From Bacillota bacterium (lineage in GTDB: Bacteria > Bacillota > Desulfotomaculia > Desulfotomaculales > Pelotomaculaceae): DNA of 64,000 bases. The notes under the pieces were generated by a model. The model saw only the letters and a list, made by a program, of their open reading frames with translations. It was not told where the DNA came from and did not search any database. Both the position numbers and the translations under genes were made by a program. The DNA lies in assembly GCA_029555205.1 (NCBI GenBank), contig JAKPTB010000166.1, forward strand, positions 1-64,000, given 5' to 3'. Of this stretch, positions 30,624-40,611 are shown piece after piece (the stretch's first letter is position 1; every line of letters starts with the position of its first letter).

Positions 30624-32024
30624 ATGAACCAGGATACGTCAGTTAAAAAATATGCTTTGATCACGGTAACATTGGCCTCGTTTTTAACACCTTTTATGGG
30701 CAGCGCCGTGAACCTGGCCATTCCTTCCATCGGAAAAGAGTTCAACAGCAGCGCCCTGCTCCTGGGCTGGGTTGTCACCAGTTATCTGCTTGCCTCGGCG
30801 GCGTTCCTGCTGCCCTTCGGAAGATATGCCGACATCATCGGCAGAAAAAAGGTCTTTATTACAGGTGTTGCCATTTTCTCTTTCACCTCCCTGCTCTGTG
30901 GCATGGCCGGGTCGATCCAGGCCCTCATAGCTTTCAGGGTGCTCCAGGGAATAGGAGGGGCGATGCTTTTCGGCACCAGCATGGCTATTCTCACCTCGGT
31001 CTACCCGCCCCAGGAAAGGGGAAAAGTGCTGGGAATCAATGTGGCTACCGTCTACACCGGACTATCCCTGGGCCCGGTGCTGGGAGGTGTCATGAACCAG
31101 CATCTGGGGTGGCAGTCAATCTTTTATCTTAATGTGCTCATAGGTTGCCTGGTCGTATTCCTGGCCATGATGAAGCTGAAGGGAGAATGGGCCGGTGCCG
31201 GGGGAGAGAGTTTTGACCTGGGAGGTTCGGCTCTCTACGTCAGCGGCGTGACAGCCTTTATGTACGGGATATCTTCCTTTGCCGCCTCGCCCTGGGCTAA
31301 ATATATTCTTGTTGCGGGCTTGCTCCTGTTGCTCCTCTTTGTCCGCTACGAGATCAGGCTGGAACAGCCGATCTTGAATCTCCGACTGTTTACCCGGAGC
31401 GCTTCCTTCGCTTTTTCCAATCTGGCGGCTCTCATTAATTACAGCGCCACCTTTGCGGTGGGTTTTCTCCTCTCTCTTTACCTGCAGGTGGTGGCGGGTT
31501 TCGATTCCCAGACAGCGGGCCTGATCCTGCTGTCCCAACCTGTAATTATGGCCCTGCTCTCCCCCTTTGCCGGAACACTCTCCGACCGGGTAGAACCCCG
31601 GGTGGTTGCTTCCTGGGGCATGGGTCTGACCACAGCCGGACTTTTTATTTTTAGTTTTTTGACCGTACAAACTCCCCTGTGGCTGATTATTGTTAATCTT
31701 GTCCTGATCGGTACGGGTTTTGCCCTTTTTTCCTCCCCGAACAGCAATGCGATTATGGGGTCGGTGGAGAAAAGGTTTTACGGTGTGGCCTCTTCCACCC
31801 TGGGTACCATGAGACTTACCGGACAGGCCATCAGCATGGCCATCGCGACCCTGATCGTGACCCTCTACCTGGGCGGTGCGGAATTGAGCCCGGCTCAGGC
31901 GGAACTGCTTACAAGAAGCGTCAAGGTTTCCTTCTGTATCTTTGCCCTGACCTGTTTTGGCGGTATTTTTGCTTCTTTAGCCAGGGGAAAGGTCACTACC
32001 GGAGGGGTTTCCCGGCAGCCTTAA
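30624..32024 (+). CDS. MFS transporter, DHA2 (14-TM) drug efflux type
   Basis: GRYADIIGRKKVFITG, RVLQGIGGAMLFGTSMAILTSVYPPQERGKVLGI, LGPVLGG. Confidence 0.92.
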   Translation: MNQDTSVKKYALITVTLASFLTPFMGSAVNLAIPSIGKEFNSSALLLGWVVTSYLLASAAFLLPFGRYADIIGRKKVFITGVAIFSFTSLLCGMAGSIQALIAFRVLQGIGGAMLFGTSMAILTSVYPPQERGKVLGINVATVYTGLSLGPVLGGVMNQHLGWQSIFYLNVLIGCLVVFLAMMKLKGEWAGAGGESFDLGGSALYVSGVTAFMYGISSFAASPWAKYILVAGLLLLLLFVRYEIRLEQPILNLRLFTRSASFAFSNLAALINYSATFAVGFLLSLYLQVVAGFDSQTAGLILLSQPVIMALLSPFAGTLSDRVEPRVVASWGMGLTTAGLFIFSFLTVQTPLWLIIVNLVLIGTGFALFSSPNSNAIMGSVEKRFYGVASSTLGTMRLTGQAISMAIATLIVTLYLGGAELSPAQAELLTRSVKVSFCIFALTCFGGIFASLARGKVTTGGVSRQP

Positions 32025-32187
32025 CAGGCAGGCTGCACAGGAAGGCGGCGGTCTCAGCCCTGGTTAGGACTGACCGGTCGAGCCGGCAGGAAGGCTGTAA
32101 TCAAGTCATAGATCAAACACAGGGTAGCCGGTTGGCTTTAACCGGACTACCCTGTTTTAATGAAGGCACAATTTAAGATTTTAATAT

Positions 32188-32412
32188 TCAGAATAGCGGC
32201 AGGTTATCCAGGTTGTTTGCTTCCTTGCCGTCAGGATCGGCTCTAAGAAACTCCCTGCCGTTCCTGGCCCTGCCCACGTTAACCCCTTCAAGCATACCCT
32301 CTTTGGCCATTCTGACGGCATCGTCGATACTGTAGATATTACCGTTTATAAGAACGTCGGTGATATCCCCCTGGTTGTTTTTTCTAACCTTTTGGATTTT
32401 CACTAAAGACAC
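32188..32412 (-). CDS. DUF3892 domain protein
   Basis: VKIQKVRKNNQGDITDVLINGNIYSIDDAVRMAKEGMLEGVNVGRARNGREFLRADPDG. Confidence 0.8.
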   Translation of the reverse strand: MSLVKIQKVRKNNQGDITDVLINGNIYSIDDAVRMAKEGMLEGVNVGRARNGREFLRADPDGKEANNLDNLPLF

Positions 32413-32550
32413 CTCCTGCCGTTAGTATGCCCCTATTGAGCAATTATATCGTTTATATTATGGTGTTATAAAATTGCTCAAGCAAGGGTATTTTCCCGCC
32501 AGCCGGTTAACTCCTTCCCATAATTCCGGCGGCACCGGCATTGGCATTTC

Positions 32551-34473
32551 TCAATCCCCGGCCAGTTCCAGCCACTTTTCCAGATGAACATCAAGGGACG
32601 ACCGGGCCTGTTCCAGCTGGTTCTGCCGCTCCAGGCAGGCCTGGTAATCCTGGTAGATTTCCGGCAGGGTAAGTTCCTCCTCCAGGCGGGAGATGGTCTC
32701 TTCCAGGCCGGCGATAGCCTGTTCAAGTTCCTGGAGTTGGCGCTGGCGCCGGCGTTTTTGGCGTTCTTCCTCTTTTTTTTGCAGGTACTGTTCTTTTTCA
32801 GCCGACACCGTGCTGCGTTCCCTTTCCCGTGATGGCTGGCCTATTGCTTCCGAAGCTGTCCGTTCCGCTTTCCTGGAGATGTAATCGTCATAGTTGCCCA
32901 GCCAGCTAGCTACGCCCTCAGGCGTGAGTTCCAGCACCCTTGTGGCGATTTTGTTGATGAAATAACGGTCGTGGGAGACAAAAAGAATTGTGCCCGGGTA
33001 GCCGGCGAGGGCGTCTTCCAGCGCTTCCCTGCCAGGGAGGTCCAGGTGGTTGGTTGGTTCGTCCAGTAGTAGAAAATTGGCTTTTTGCAGCATCAGGGAG
33101 GCCAGGGCCAGCCGGGATTTTTCCCCGCCGCTTAAATCCGCCACCTGTTTGAAAACATCATCACCGCGAAACAGAAATTTTCCCAATACTTTACGGATAT
33201 CCACCTCATTCATATGGGGGTAGCGGTCCCATAATTCCTGCAGCACCTGTTTCCCGTAATTCAGTCCCTGCTGCTCCTGATCGTAATAGCCCATTTGCAC
33301 CTGGATGCCCTGCCTCAGTCTGCCTCCCCGGGGCAAGAGCCTGCCTGCGATGGTTTTAAGCAAGGTCGACTTGCCAACACCGTTGGGTCCCACCAGGGCA
33401 ACCCGCTCACCCCTGTTGATTTCCAGATTAAGGCCACCGGCCAGGGTCAGTCCGGGATAACCGATGCAGAGAGCTTCCGCCTTAAGGACTTCCTGGCCGC
33501 TGGGCCGGCTGATGCTGAAAGAAACACTGGCCCGGATTTCCTTGACCGGCCGCTCCAGCCGTTCCATCTTTTCCAGCGCTTTGAGCCGGCTCTGGGCGCG
33601 CCGGGTGGTGTCTTTTGCAGCGATGTTGCGCCGCACAAATTCCTCCATCCGGGCTATTTCCCCCTGCTGGCGCTTGTATTCTTTGCTTTGCCGCTCCACC
33701 GCCTCAGCTTTTTGCTGGACAAAGCGCGTATAATTGCCGGTATAGCGGGTAAGTCTGCCGCGCTCCAGCTCGTAGATAACTTCAGCCAGGGTGTCCAGGA
33801 AGTAACGGTCGTGGGAAACAACAAGAACTGCGCCGCGGTAGGAGCGCAGGTATTGTTCCAGCCAGGCCAGGTTATCCAGATCCAGGAAGTTGGTTGGTTC
33901 GTCCAGGATCAGCAGATCCGGTTCTCCCAGGAGACAGCGGGCCAGGGCCAGTCGTGTCTTCTGGCCGCCGCTTAAGGTTCCTACAGGGGCATTCAGATCG
34001 GACTCGGCAAACTTGAGCCCGCGCAGCACACTGCGGATACTGGCCTCATATTCAAACCCGCCCCGGTTTTTAAAAACCAAGGACAGGTTGTCGTAAGCCT
34101 GAAGGAATTGATTATAGGTGCGTTCATCAGCCCTGAGGGCAGGATCAGACATTTTACTTTCCATTTCTCTCAGCTGCTTTTCCAGGTCAAGCAGGGGAGC
34201 AAATACAGTCAGCATTTCCTGCCAGACGCTTTGAGAGGATTCCAGGCCACCATCCTGGGCCAGGTAGGACATCTTCAGATCCCTGGCCCTGACCACCTCT
34301 CCTGTATCGGGAGGCAGGGAACCTGTCAGTATTTTAAGAAGGGTAGATTTGCCCGCGCCGTTGCTGCCGACAATACCGGCCCGCTCTTTTTCCTGGATGG
34401 TGAAGTTTACGTCCGCCAGGATCAGCCGGGCCCCGAAGGATTTAGAAACACGGGTTGCCTGTAACAGAATCAC
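32551..34473 (-). CDS. ABC-F family ATPase
   Basis: Two ABC domains without TM segments: GSNGAGKSTLLKIL, LSGGQKTRLALARCLL, GPNGVGKSTLLKTI, LSGGEKSRLALASLM; coiled-coil C-terminus. Confidence 0.95.
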   Translation of the reverse strand: MILLQATRVSKSFGARLILADVNFTIQEKERAGIVGSNGAGKSTLLKILTGSLPPDTGEVVRARDLKMSYLAQDGGLESSQSVWQEMLTVFAPLLDLEKQLREMESKMSDPALRADERTYNQFLQAYDNLSLVFKNRGGFEYEASIRSVLRGLKFAESDLNAPVGTLSGGQKTRLALARCLLGEPDLLILDEPTNFLDLDNLAWLEQYLRSYRGAVLVVSHDRYFLDTLAEVIYELERGRLTRYTGNYTRFVQQKAEAVERQSKEYKRQQGEIARMEEFVRRNIAAKDTTRRAQSRLKALEKMERLERPVKEIRASVSFSISRPSGQEVLKAEALCIGYPGLTLAGGLNLEINRGERVALVGPNGVGKSTLLKTIAGRLLPRGGRLRQGIQVQMGYYDQEQQGLNYGKQVLQELWDRYPHMNEVDIRKVLGKFLFRGDDVFKQVADLSGGEKSRLALASLMLQKANFLLLDEPTNHLDLPGREALEDALAGYPGTILFVSHDRYFINKIATRVLELTPEGVASWLGNYDDYISRKAERTASEAIGQPSRERERSTVSAEKEQYLQKKEEERQKRRRQRQLQELEQAIAGLEETISRLEEELTLPEIYQDYQACLERQNQLEQARSSLDVHLEKWLELAGD

Positions 34474-34601
34474 AGTTGCCTCACCCCCTTCACCTATCCA
34501 GTTTACAACAGGGGGGCGGGCTCTTACAAGGGTCCGGAAAAACTGGCGCCTACCGCGCGGGCTACTGCCCGGCTTCTAAAACATATAAAACACCGGCAGG
34601 G

Positions 34602-34745
34602 TCAACTGGGATCCACTTCGTCCAGGGAAAGGGTTGTAACCGGGGTAAAATCGCCCCTGCGGATCTCCTCCTTTGAGGCGCTCCTGGCCAGGATTGCTTC
34701 GTCGCCGGGAGCTGTGGCCGGCTCTTTCTTTTGTTTGCCCTTCAT
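34602..34745 (-). CDS. Small 47-aa hypothetical protein (MKGKQKKEPATAPGDEAILARSASKEEIRRGDFTPVTTLSLDEVDPS)
   Basis: Own translation; absent from ORF track; start uncertain. Confidence 0.4.
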   Translation of the reverse strand: MKGKQKKEPATAPGDEAILARSASKEEIRRGDFTPVTTLSLDEVDPS

Positions 34746-34832
34746 TTTCTTAGGAATTTCCAATCACCTCGCTTTGTTAAAGGCCTGAAATCAGTTTAAG
34801 GAGGACGGTTTTCAGAAGAGCAGGCAAGATCT

Positions 34833-35801
34833 TCAGGTAAAACTTAACGAAGCGGGGCCGGTTTGCCGGATCATGGGATAGGCCGCCAGGTCTTTGACCA
34901 GCTGAAACATGGCCCGGTCCTTTTGCTTGGCCTCAACCATCACGTCCAGGTCTTGCCCGAACTCCCGGACCAGCTTCAGGAAAGGGTAGAGATCGGCGGG
35001 GTTGACATAATCGTGATGACTCCGGCAGTCCTCCGGGCTCCTGGGGCTGGAGGTATGGATTTTAGCGGGCAGTGAAGTGTCCTTCCAGGATGCCAAAAAT
35101 CCGGGCAAAATTTCCTCAAGACTGTCAAACCCGCTGTTACATCTGAAGTGATGGAGATCCAGGATCATTGGTAGGCTCAGTTTGCGGCACAGGTACAGGA
35201 CTTCACCGGCTGTAAAGGTTTTGTCGTCATTCTCCAGGGTGAGCCTGGAAGCGATGCGGGGATGTAACCTGGTCCAGTTGTCCAGAAACCGCTCCAGGGA
35301 TTTTTCTTTATCTTTATATCCTCCGCCCACATGGGTGACCAGCCTGGCGGCTGGGCCGAGGCCCATTGTCTCCAGGAGCAGGCAGTGGTGTTCCAGGTCC
35401 TTTAGGGAGGACAGGAGGACTTCCTCCCTGGGTGAATTAATCAAAGTATAGTGATCCGGATGGAAGGAGACCCTCATCCTGTTATCCTGCACAAAGCTGC
35501 CGATGGCGGCCAGTTCTTCATTAAATTCGCCGGCATAGTTCCAGCCGGATAGCAGGGGGTGGGTAGCCAGGGGTATTAATTTTGAGGAAAAGCGGTAGAT
35601 ACTCACACCGGAGGCCCTGTTATGGCGGAGCAGGCGCAGGGTGTTGGCCAGGTTTTCAGAGGCCGTCCGGCGCACCTTGCTCAGGGCTGCCCGGGGGTTT
35701 ATTTCCGCCAGCCGGCTGTAGGTCTTAACTGTAACGTTTTTTGAAGGGGAAGCTTTTTCAAGGATAACCGACATGGCCACATAGCCGAACCTGATTTTCA
35801 T
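34833..35801 (-). CDS. uvsE: UV DNA damage endonuclease (UVDE/UvsE)
   Basis: IRFGYVAMSV..SPSKNVT, SSKLIPLATHPLL, RVSFHPDHYTLINSPREEVL, LTLENDDKTFTAGEVL, DLHHFRCN. Confidence 0.93.
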   Translation of the reverse strand: MKIRFGYVAMSVILEKASPSKNVTVKTYSRLAEINPRAALSKVRRTASENLANTLRLLRHNRASGVSIYRFSSKLIPLATHPLLSGWNYAGEFNEELAAIGSFVQDNRMRVSFHPDHYTLINSPREEVLLSSLKDLEHHCLLLETMGLGPAARLVTHVGGGYKDKEKSLERFLDNWTRLHPRIASRLTLENDDKTFTAGEVLYLCRKLSLPMILDLHHFRCNSGFDSLEEILPGFLASWKDTSLPAKIHTSSPRSPEDCRSHHDYVNPADLYPFLKLVREFGQDLDVMVEAKQKDRAMFQLVKDLAAYPMIRQTGPASLSFT

Positions 35802-35923
35802 ATAGCGCCCCTGCAGTTAAATGCTGATTTAAAACCATGAAAATCATAACAACTGTCGGATGAATAAACTATTGTGGTATGAATGATGTTTTTAGCATAT
35901 CCAGTATGGTTTTAAGTAATGCT

Positions 35924-36088
35924 TCACCTTTTTTTGAACCTGGAAAAAAGGTATGAGACCAGTACGGCCACAGAGGCGCCAATCAACAACCCGGTGTTCT
36001 CATTCAAGCCCAGTTTAAAAGACCAGAGATAGTAAACCCCCACGGTGCAGAGCACAGTAACCATCATCAACAAAAATCCATAACTCAT
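35924..36088 (-). CDS. Small 54-aa two-TM membrane protein (MSYGFLLMMVTVLCTVGVYYLWSFKLGLNENTGLLIGASVAVLVSYLFSRFKKR)
   Basis: Own translation; below the ORF-track cutoff; clear hydrophobic segments and basic tail. Confidence 0.6.
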   Translation of the reverse strand: MSYGFLLMMVTVLCTVGVYYLWSFKLGLNENTGLLIGASVAVLVSYLFSRFKKR

Positions 36089-36171
36089 CTTTTATTGAAC
36101 TCCAGACTATCCTGAAAATAGAAATTTTTCATCCTCCTGCATCTGCCGTGTCAGCGGCATGAATGTCTAAC

Positions 36172-36492
36172 TTAAGGATGCTCGTTATCATCATAGGCTT
36201 CACTGATTATACAGGGGACAGAACCCGAAACCAGGCGGCCGGTTGCTAAAACAACATAGATGATTCTGCCTGCAGGGTTATCCATAATTAATTTGGGATC
36301 AATCCATACCCGCTCACATTTTTCCCTGTCGCAGCTGTTATAATCCGGGCAATAACCGCAGCAGATGGAGCCGCAGGCTGAATTATCGTTGAAGTTGTCA
36401 GCACACCTGGGAACGGATCCCTCAACCGGGCTGTAGATATTCAGACAATAGTTGGCCCTTTCCGCAATTGTCATTTCCGTAAAAACCATCAT
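36172..36492 (-). CDS. Cys-rich hypothetical protein
   Basis: CADNFNDNSACGSICCGYCPDYNSCDREKC; G-rich SD before ATG. Confidence 0.6.
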   Translation of the reverse strand: MMVFTEMTIAERANYCLNIYSPVEGSVPRCADNFNDNSACGSICCGYCPDYNSCDREKCERVWIDPKLIMDNPAGRIIYVVLATGRLVSGSVPCIISEAYDDNEHP

Positions 36493-37084
36493 TTCCCCCC
36501 CCCTGGAGACAGCTAATTTGTTAATTAACATTTAAAATATTCTTAACAGCCCGGATAAATTCCTTTTTAATTATTAAGTAACTTTCTTGTCTGCAGGGGT
36601 GAACCTGTATTTTTAAATATCGCAAACTATGAGGCGAAGGTTTATAATTTAGAATGTTTTGGATAAATTTGTTTTATTATTTCGGGAAAGCATTATCTTG
36701 TATTAGAGGTAGCTGTGTGTTGCAATCTGGTGGCAAAGAACAACCTGCGGGAAAACAGCCTGTTCTTTGTATTTTAGATCCCCTCGCCTTTGTTTTTGTG
36801 TTTTTAACCGTTGCTGCCGGGCCAAGATCGCATGTAAAGGGTATTAATCAATCTATTCTGCGTTAATAATCTGGATAACATGTTGATACAGACTAGAGTA
36901 TTTATATAATTAAACCTCTATTTTCTTTAAGTTGGCGGCTTACTTGAATAGGAGTGATTTTTGTTGTGGAATTGCTCAGTAATAGTTTTTCAAAAATAAT
37001 TGTGCTCTTATTGAGATCCAGGTTTGACAAATGATGCAACTTTGTTTATAATCTATCAAGAATCCAAAAATAGGGGTGTGAGAA

Positions 37085-37414
37085 ATGGCATTTGAAGTTT
37101 ATAAACCGCGTGGTGAAAGAATACCCAAGTTGCCCTTGATAACAATTTCAAAGAATTCCATAGTTCTTAACAAACATGCCCGTGAAAAATTAAATGTGGA
37201 CAAGGTCGAACTGGCCTATGACCGGGAAACTAACACGATCCGAATAAAAGCTACAGAAGACGGGCAGAACATCAAAAAAACAAAGGTTTTTAGCAGGGGG
37301 TTTTTTAATCACTTCAATATCGTTGCTAAAGGTAAGTATTACGCAAAATATGACGAAAAAGAAAATTCTTTATATGTAAATCTGAATCATGATCAGGTTA
37401 CCCAGAACCAGTAG
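37085..37414 (+). CDS. Hypothetical protein
   Basis: 109-aa ORF with GGGGTGTGAG SD-like sequence. Confidence 0.65.
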   Translation: MAFEVYKPRGERIPKLPLITISKNSIVLNKHAREKLNVDKVELAYDRETNTIRIKATEDGQNIKKTKVFSRGFFNHFNIVAKGKYYAKYDEKENSLYVNLNHDQVTQNQ

Positions 37415-37618
37415 TGGGACTTAGGGTTTTAATATAAGGGATTGTAATTTTAAGATTTTTGCAACCTTCTCCTGAAATCGATGCGAATAGTGGAATATTT
37501 TAGGCATGCTTTTTATGATGCCCAAAGATCAGAACACGTCTTTTTTTCTATGATTTAACTAACCTGAGGGGGCAGGTTTGCTCAGATCATTTGTCGCGCA
37601 GTTGCGTTTACAGAACAT

Positions 37619-37652
37619 AGCCCGGACGGCATTAATACCGCCCGGGTTTTTG
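37619..37652 (+). terminator. Intrinsic terminator GCCCGGACGGCATTAATACCGCCCGGGTTTTT
   Basis: Hairpin plus T5. Confidence 0.75.
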
Positions 37653-37679
37653 CTTGAAAACACTTATTATCTTAAATTC

Positions 37680-37720
37680 AATAACTTAATAATCGTACCG
37701 GGTACATCTATTAAGTTATT
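37680..37720. terminator. 12-bp perfect inverted repeat AATAACTTAATA/TATTAAGTTATT at the thrC 3' end
   Basis: Arms 37680-37691 and 37709-37720; overlaps thrC stop. Confidence 0.6.
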
Positions 37721-39218
37721 GGGAGCTCAGGATGCTTTGAACGGATTTGCGCATCTGTTCTTTGGAGGTTACTTCCCTGTGCCGCACCTGCTTTTTGTTC
37801 AGATCCTTGAGTCCTGCGGGTATCTCCAGGTTGCTGGCAGCGGACAGGTCCTCCAGGAGTTTAAACTCGTCCTTATCCCTCACAGCGTCTTCCCCCAGGA
37901 TGGCCCTGGCCACGCTGGCATTGAATTTAAAGGGACTGGCTGTGGATGCTACGATTGTTCCGGTTGCGTCACCTGTTGCGGCTGTGTATTTGTCGTAAAC
38001 GCACAGGCCTACGGCTGTGTGGGGATCCAGCAGGTAGCCGTAACGTTTATAAACGGAGCGTATGGTTGCCGTGGTTTCGGAGTCATCTGCAAAATCCGAC
38101 CAGAAAATTTCTTTGATCCGTTTATGGGTTGTTTCGTCAATACGGTAAGCTCCTATCCGGCTCAGATTGGTCATCCACTCCCGGACACGTCCGGCGTCGT
38201 CCCCTGAAAGATGGTAAAGGAGACGCTCCAGGTTGCTGGAGATGAGGATGTCCATGGAGGGGGAGATGGTTTTTTGAAAAAGCCGGCGCCGGTCATAAAT
38301 GCCCGTACGGATAAAGTCTGCCAGGACGTTATTAGCGTTGGCGGCGCAAATCAGCCTTTTTACAGGCAGCCCCATTTCCCTGGCGTAATAGGCTGCCAGG
38401 ATGTTTCCAAAGTTGCCGGTGGGCACGACAAAATTTATCCCTTCACCCGGGTTAATTACACCTTGCGAAACCAGGTCCAGGTAGGCCGAAAAATAGTAGA
38501 CGATCTGAGGTACGAGCCTGCCCCAGTTGATTGAGTTGGCTGAGGATAGGGTGAACTTTTTATCTTGCAGCTCCCTGTTGAACAGTTTGTCCCCGAAAAT
38601 ATCTTTAACCCCGGTCTGGGCGTCGTCAAAATTGCCCCGGACTGCTACTACCGCGACGTTATTGCCTTCCTGGGTAATCATCTGCAGTTTTTGCATCTCG
38701 CTGACACCCTGTTCAGGATAAAACACGATGATTCTGGTGCCCGGGACGTTCTTAAAGCCTTCCAAAGCGGCCTTTCCGGTATCTCCGGAGGTGGCCACCA
38801 GGATTACAATTGTCGCCTCTTCTCCTGTTTTAACTGCTGCCCTTGTGAGCAGGCGGGGCAGGATTTGCAGGGCCAGATCCTTAAAGGCGCTGGTCGGGCC
38901 ATGCCACAGTTCCAGGACATGCAGCGAGTCTTCCAGTTTATGCAGGGGGGCAATTTCAGGTGTGTCAAACCGGCCGGTATTGTAAGCAAGTGATACGCAT
39001 TCAGTAATCTCTTCCACTGTGAAGTCCGTCAGGTATTCTTTTAAGATGCGGACGGCTTTTCCCCGGTAGTCAAGTCCGGCCCATTCCTTGAGTTGATCTG
39101 GAGAAACCCTGACCTCTTCGCTGGGAACAAATAATCCCCCGTCCGGAGCAATACCCATTTTGATGGCTTCTGCTGCAGATACCTCCCTGTATAGTCCCCT
39201 GGTGCTTTTGTACAACAT
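37716..39218 (-). CDS. thrC: Threonine synthase
   Basis: MGIAPDGGLFVP, HGPTSAFKDLALQ, VATSGDTGKAALEGF, VPTGNFGNILAAYYARE. Confidence 0.96.
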   Translation of the reverse strand: MLYKSTRGLYREVSAAEAIKMGIAPDGGLFVPSEEVRVSPDQLKEWAGLDYRGKAVRILKEYLTDFTVEEITECVSLAYNTGRFDTPEIAPLHKLEDSLHVLELWHGPTSAFKDLALQILPRLLTRAAVKTGEEATIVILVATSGDTGKAALEGFKNVPGTRIIVFYPEQGVSEMQKLQMITQEGNNVAVVAVRGNFDDAQTGVKDIFGDKLFNRELQDKKFTLSSANSINWGRLVPQIVYYFSAYLDLVSQGVINPGEGINFVVPTGNFGNILAAYYAREMGLPVKRLICAANANNVLADFIRTGIYDRRRLFQKTISPSMDILISSNLERLLYHLSGDDAGRVREWMTNLSRIGAYRIDETTHKRIKEIFWSDFADDSETTATIRSVYKRYGYLLDPHTAVGLCVYDKYTAATGDATGTIVASTASPFKFNASVARAILGEDAVRDKDEFKLLEDLSAASNLEIPAGLKDLNKKQVRHREVTSKEQMRKSVQSILSSQ

Positions 39219-39521
39219 TTTTCATCACTCCGTAAAATTATCTGCCGGACACACACCGGAACTGAAAAGGAAGATGCTCTCATTTTCTGGAGGTGCCCGA
39301 AAGACAGCATATATATCTACTATTAAACAACAAAGCTTTACCGGGTGTAAAGAGAAAAGGTTCTCAAGCACTATTCCCGGGGCTTATTTTTATTTTTAGG
39401 GGCTCCCAGGACAGGTTTTGTATAAAGCTTTTTCCCGTCAAGGTTTTTGAGTTTGACGTTAAACTCTGCTCTAAATGGTTAAATTATAATGTAGATACAA
39501 GGAAAGGCTGGTATATTTTGG

Positions 39522-40571
39522 ATGAAAGCAAGGAAATATTTTAGTTTTAGAGGCCGGGATTTTAAGTTGAGTTTTTCGAAATGGCAGGAGCGTCTGCGTA
39601 AAGGATCACCTCTGCGCTACTTCCTGAAGCCTAAAGAGGACAGCCGGACCTCTTTGGGTAAAAGGATCGACGTTTTAGTAGGGAGTTTCCTGATCTGGCT
39701 GGCAAGCTTTTTGCTACTTTCCATTTTGACAAACCGGCCGGCGGCTTCGCTGGCCATTTCCCTGCCCCTGCTGGTTATTGAAGTTCTGGTCTGGCAAAGG
39801 TACCGGACCTTGCGGGAGAAGAGACGCCGGCTCGAACAAAGGCTTTATCATGCCGGGCAAAAGTTTTTGGCTGAAATCAGCAAGATGGACCATCAAAGGG
39901 AATTTTGTCCCTATCTCCGGGATCTTCTGGCAGAACTGCCCGGATTTGAGGAAGTGAGGCTCACCGGGGAGAAGGACCGGAAGGGCGGCCAAGGGAGCCT
40001 GGGGATTGACCTGGAAGGAGTATACCAGGGCTCCCGGGTTGCTGTCCGCTGCGTGCTCCAGGAAGGAGATAAAAAAGTATTTCCCGATGAAATAAGGGAC
40101 TTTACCCGGGCGCTTGAGCAGGGGGGATATCAACACGGTCTTTATATAACAACCGGAGATTTTGAAAACGGTGTCTTCAGTGCAGTGAAAGAGGCAGAGC
40201 GCAAAGGTGTTCAGGTTAAGCCCGTCAATAAATACCGGCTGATGGAGCTGGCCCGCCGGGCCGGCACCGGTGTCTTCCAGGAGGACGGCCTTGCCGGAGG
40301 GGCTAAAGCATTGGCTGGAACAGGTAAGCGGAGGGCAGTCCTGACTGCCCTGCGTGATTCAGCCTTTGGCTCCCGGAAGAGAGCAAAGAGCTACTTTTTA
40401 TACGGACTGCTGCTTTTCGCGGGTTATCTCCTTTTAAAAAGCAGCACGGCTTTAAGCCTGGTTTACCTTTTTTTTGCCGTGCTGAATTTTGGCTTCGGTG
40501 CCTACAGCCTTTTTTTCGGCAGGCAACCGGAGGAAATCGACCCCCTGGAGGGGCTCGGTCAAAGGAAATAA
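39522..40571 (+). CDS. Membrane protein with Mrr-like restriction endonuclease fold, probably catalytically degenerate
   Basis: TM segments at both ends; LPGFEEVRLTGEKDRKGGQGSLGIDLEGVYQGSRVAVRCVLQ...GGYQHGLYITTGDF. Confidence 0.65.
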   Translation: MKARKYFSFRGRDFKLSFSKWQERLRKGSPLRYFLKPKEDSRTSLGKRIDVLVGSFLIWLASFLLLSILTNRPAASLAISLPLLVIEVLVWQRYRTLREKRRRLEQRLYHAGQKFLAEISKMDHQREFCPYLRDLLAELPGFEEVRLTGEKDRKGGQGSLGIDLEGVYQGSRVAVRCVLQEGDKKVFPDEIRDFTRALEQGGYQHGLYITTGDFENGVFSAVKEAERKGVQVKPVNKYRLMELARRAGTGVFQEDGLAGGAKALAGTGKRRAVLTALRDSAFGSRKRAKSYFLYGLLLFAGYLLLKSSTALSLVYLFFAVLNFGFGAYSLFFGRQPEEIDPLEGLGQRK

Positions 40572-40579
40572 ACAGCTTA

Positions 40580-40611
40580 ACCCCGCCGGTCCACTACCAG
40601 GCCGGCGGGGT
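40580..40611. terminator. Convergent terminator CCCCGCCGG...CCGGCGGGG
   Basis: 9-bp stem between convergent genes. Confidence 0.7.
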
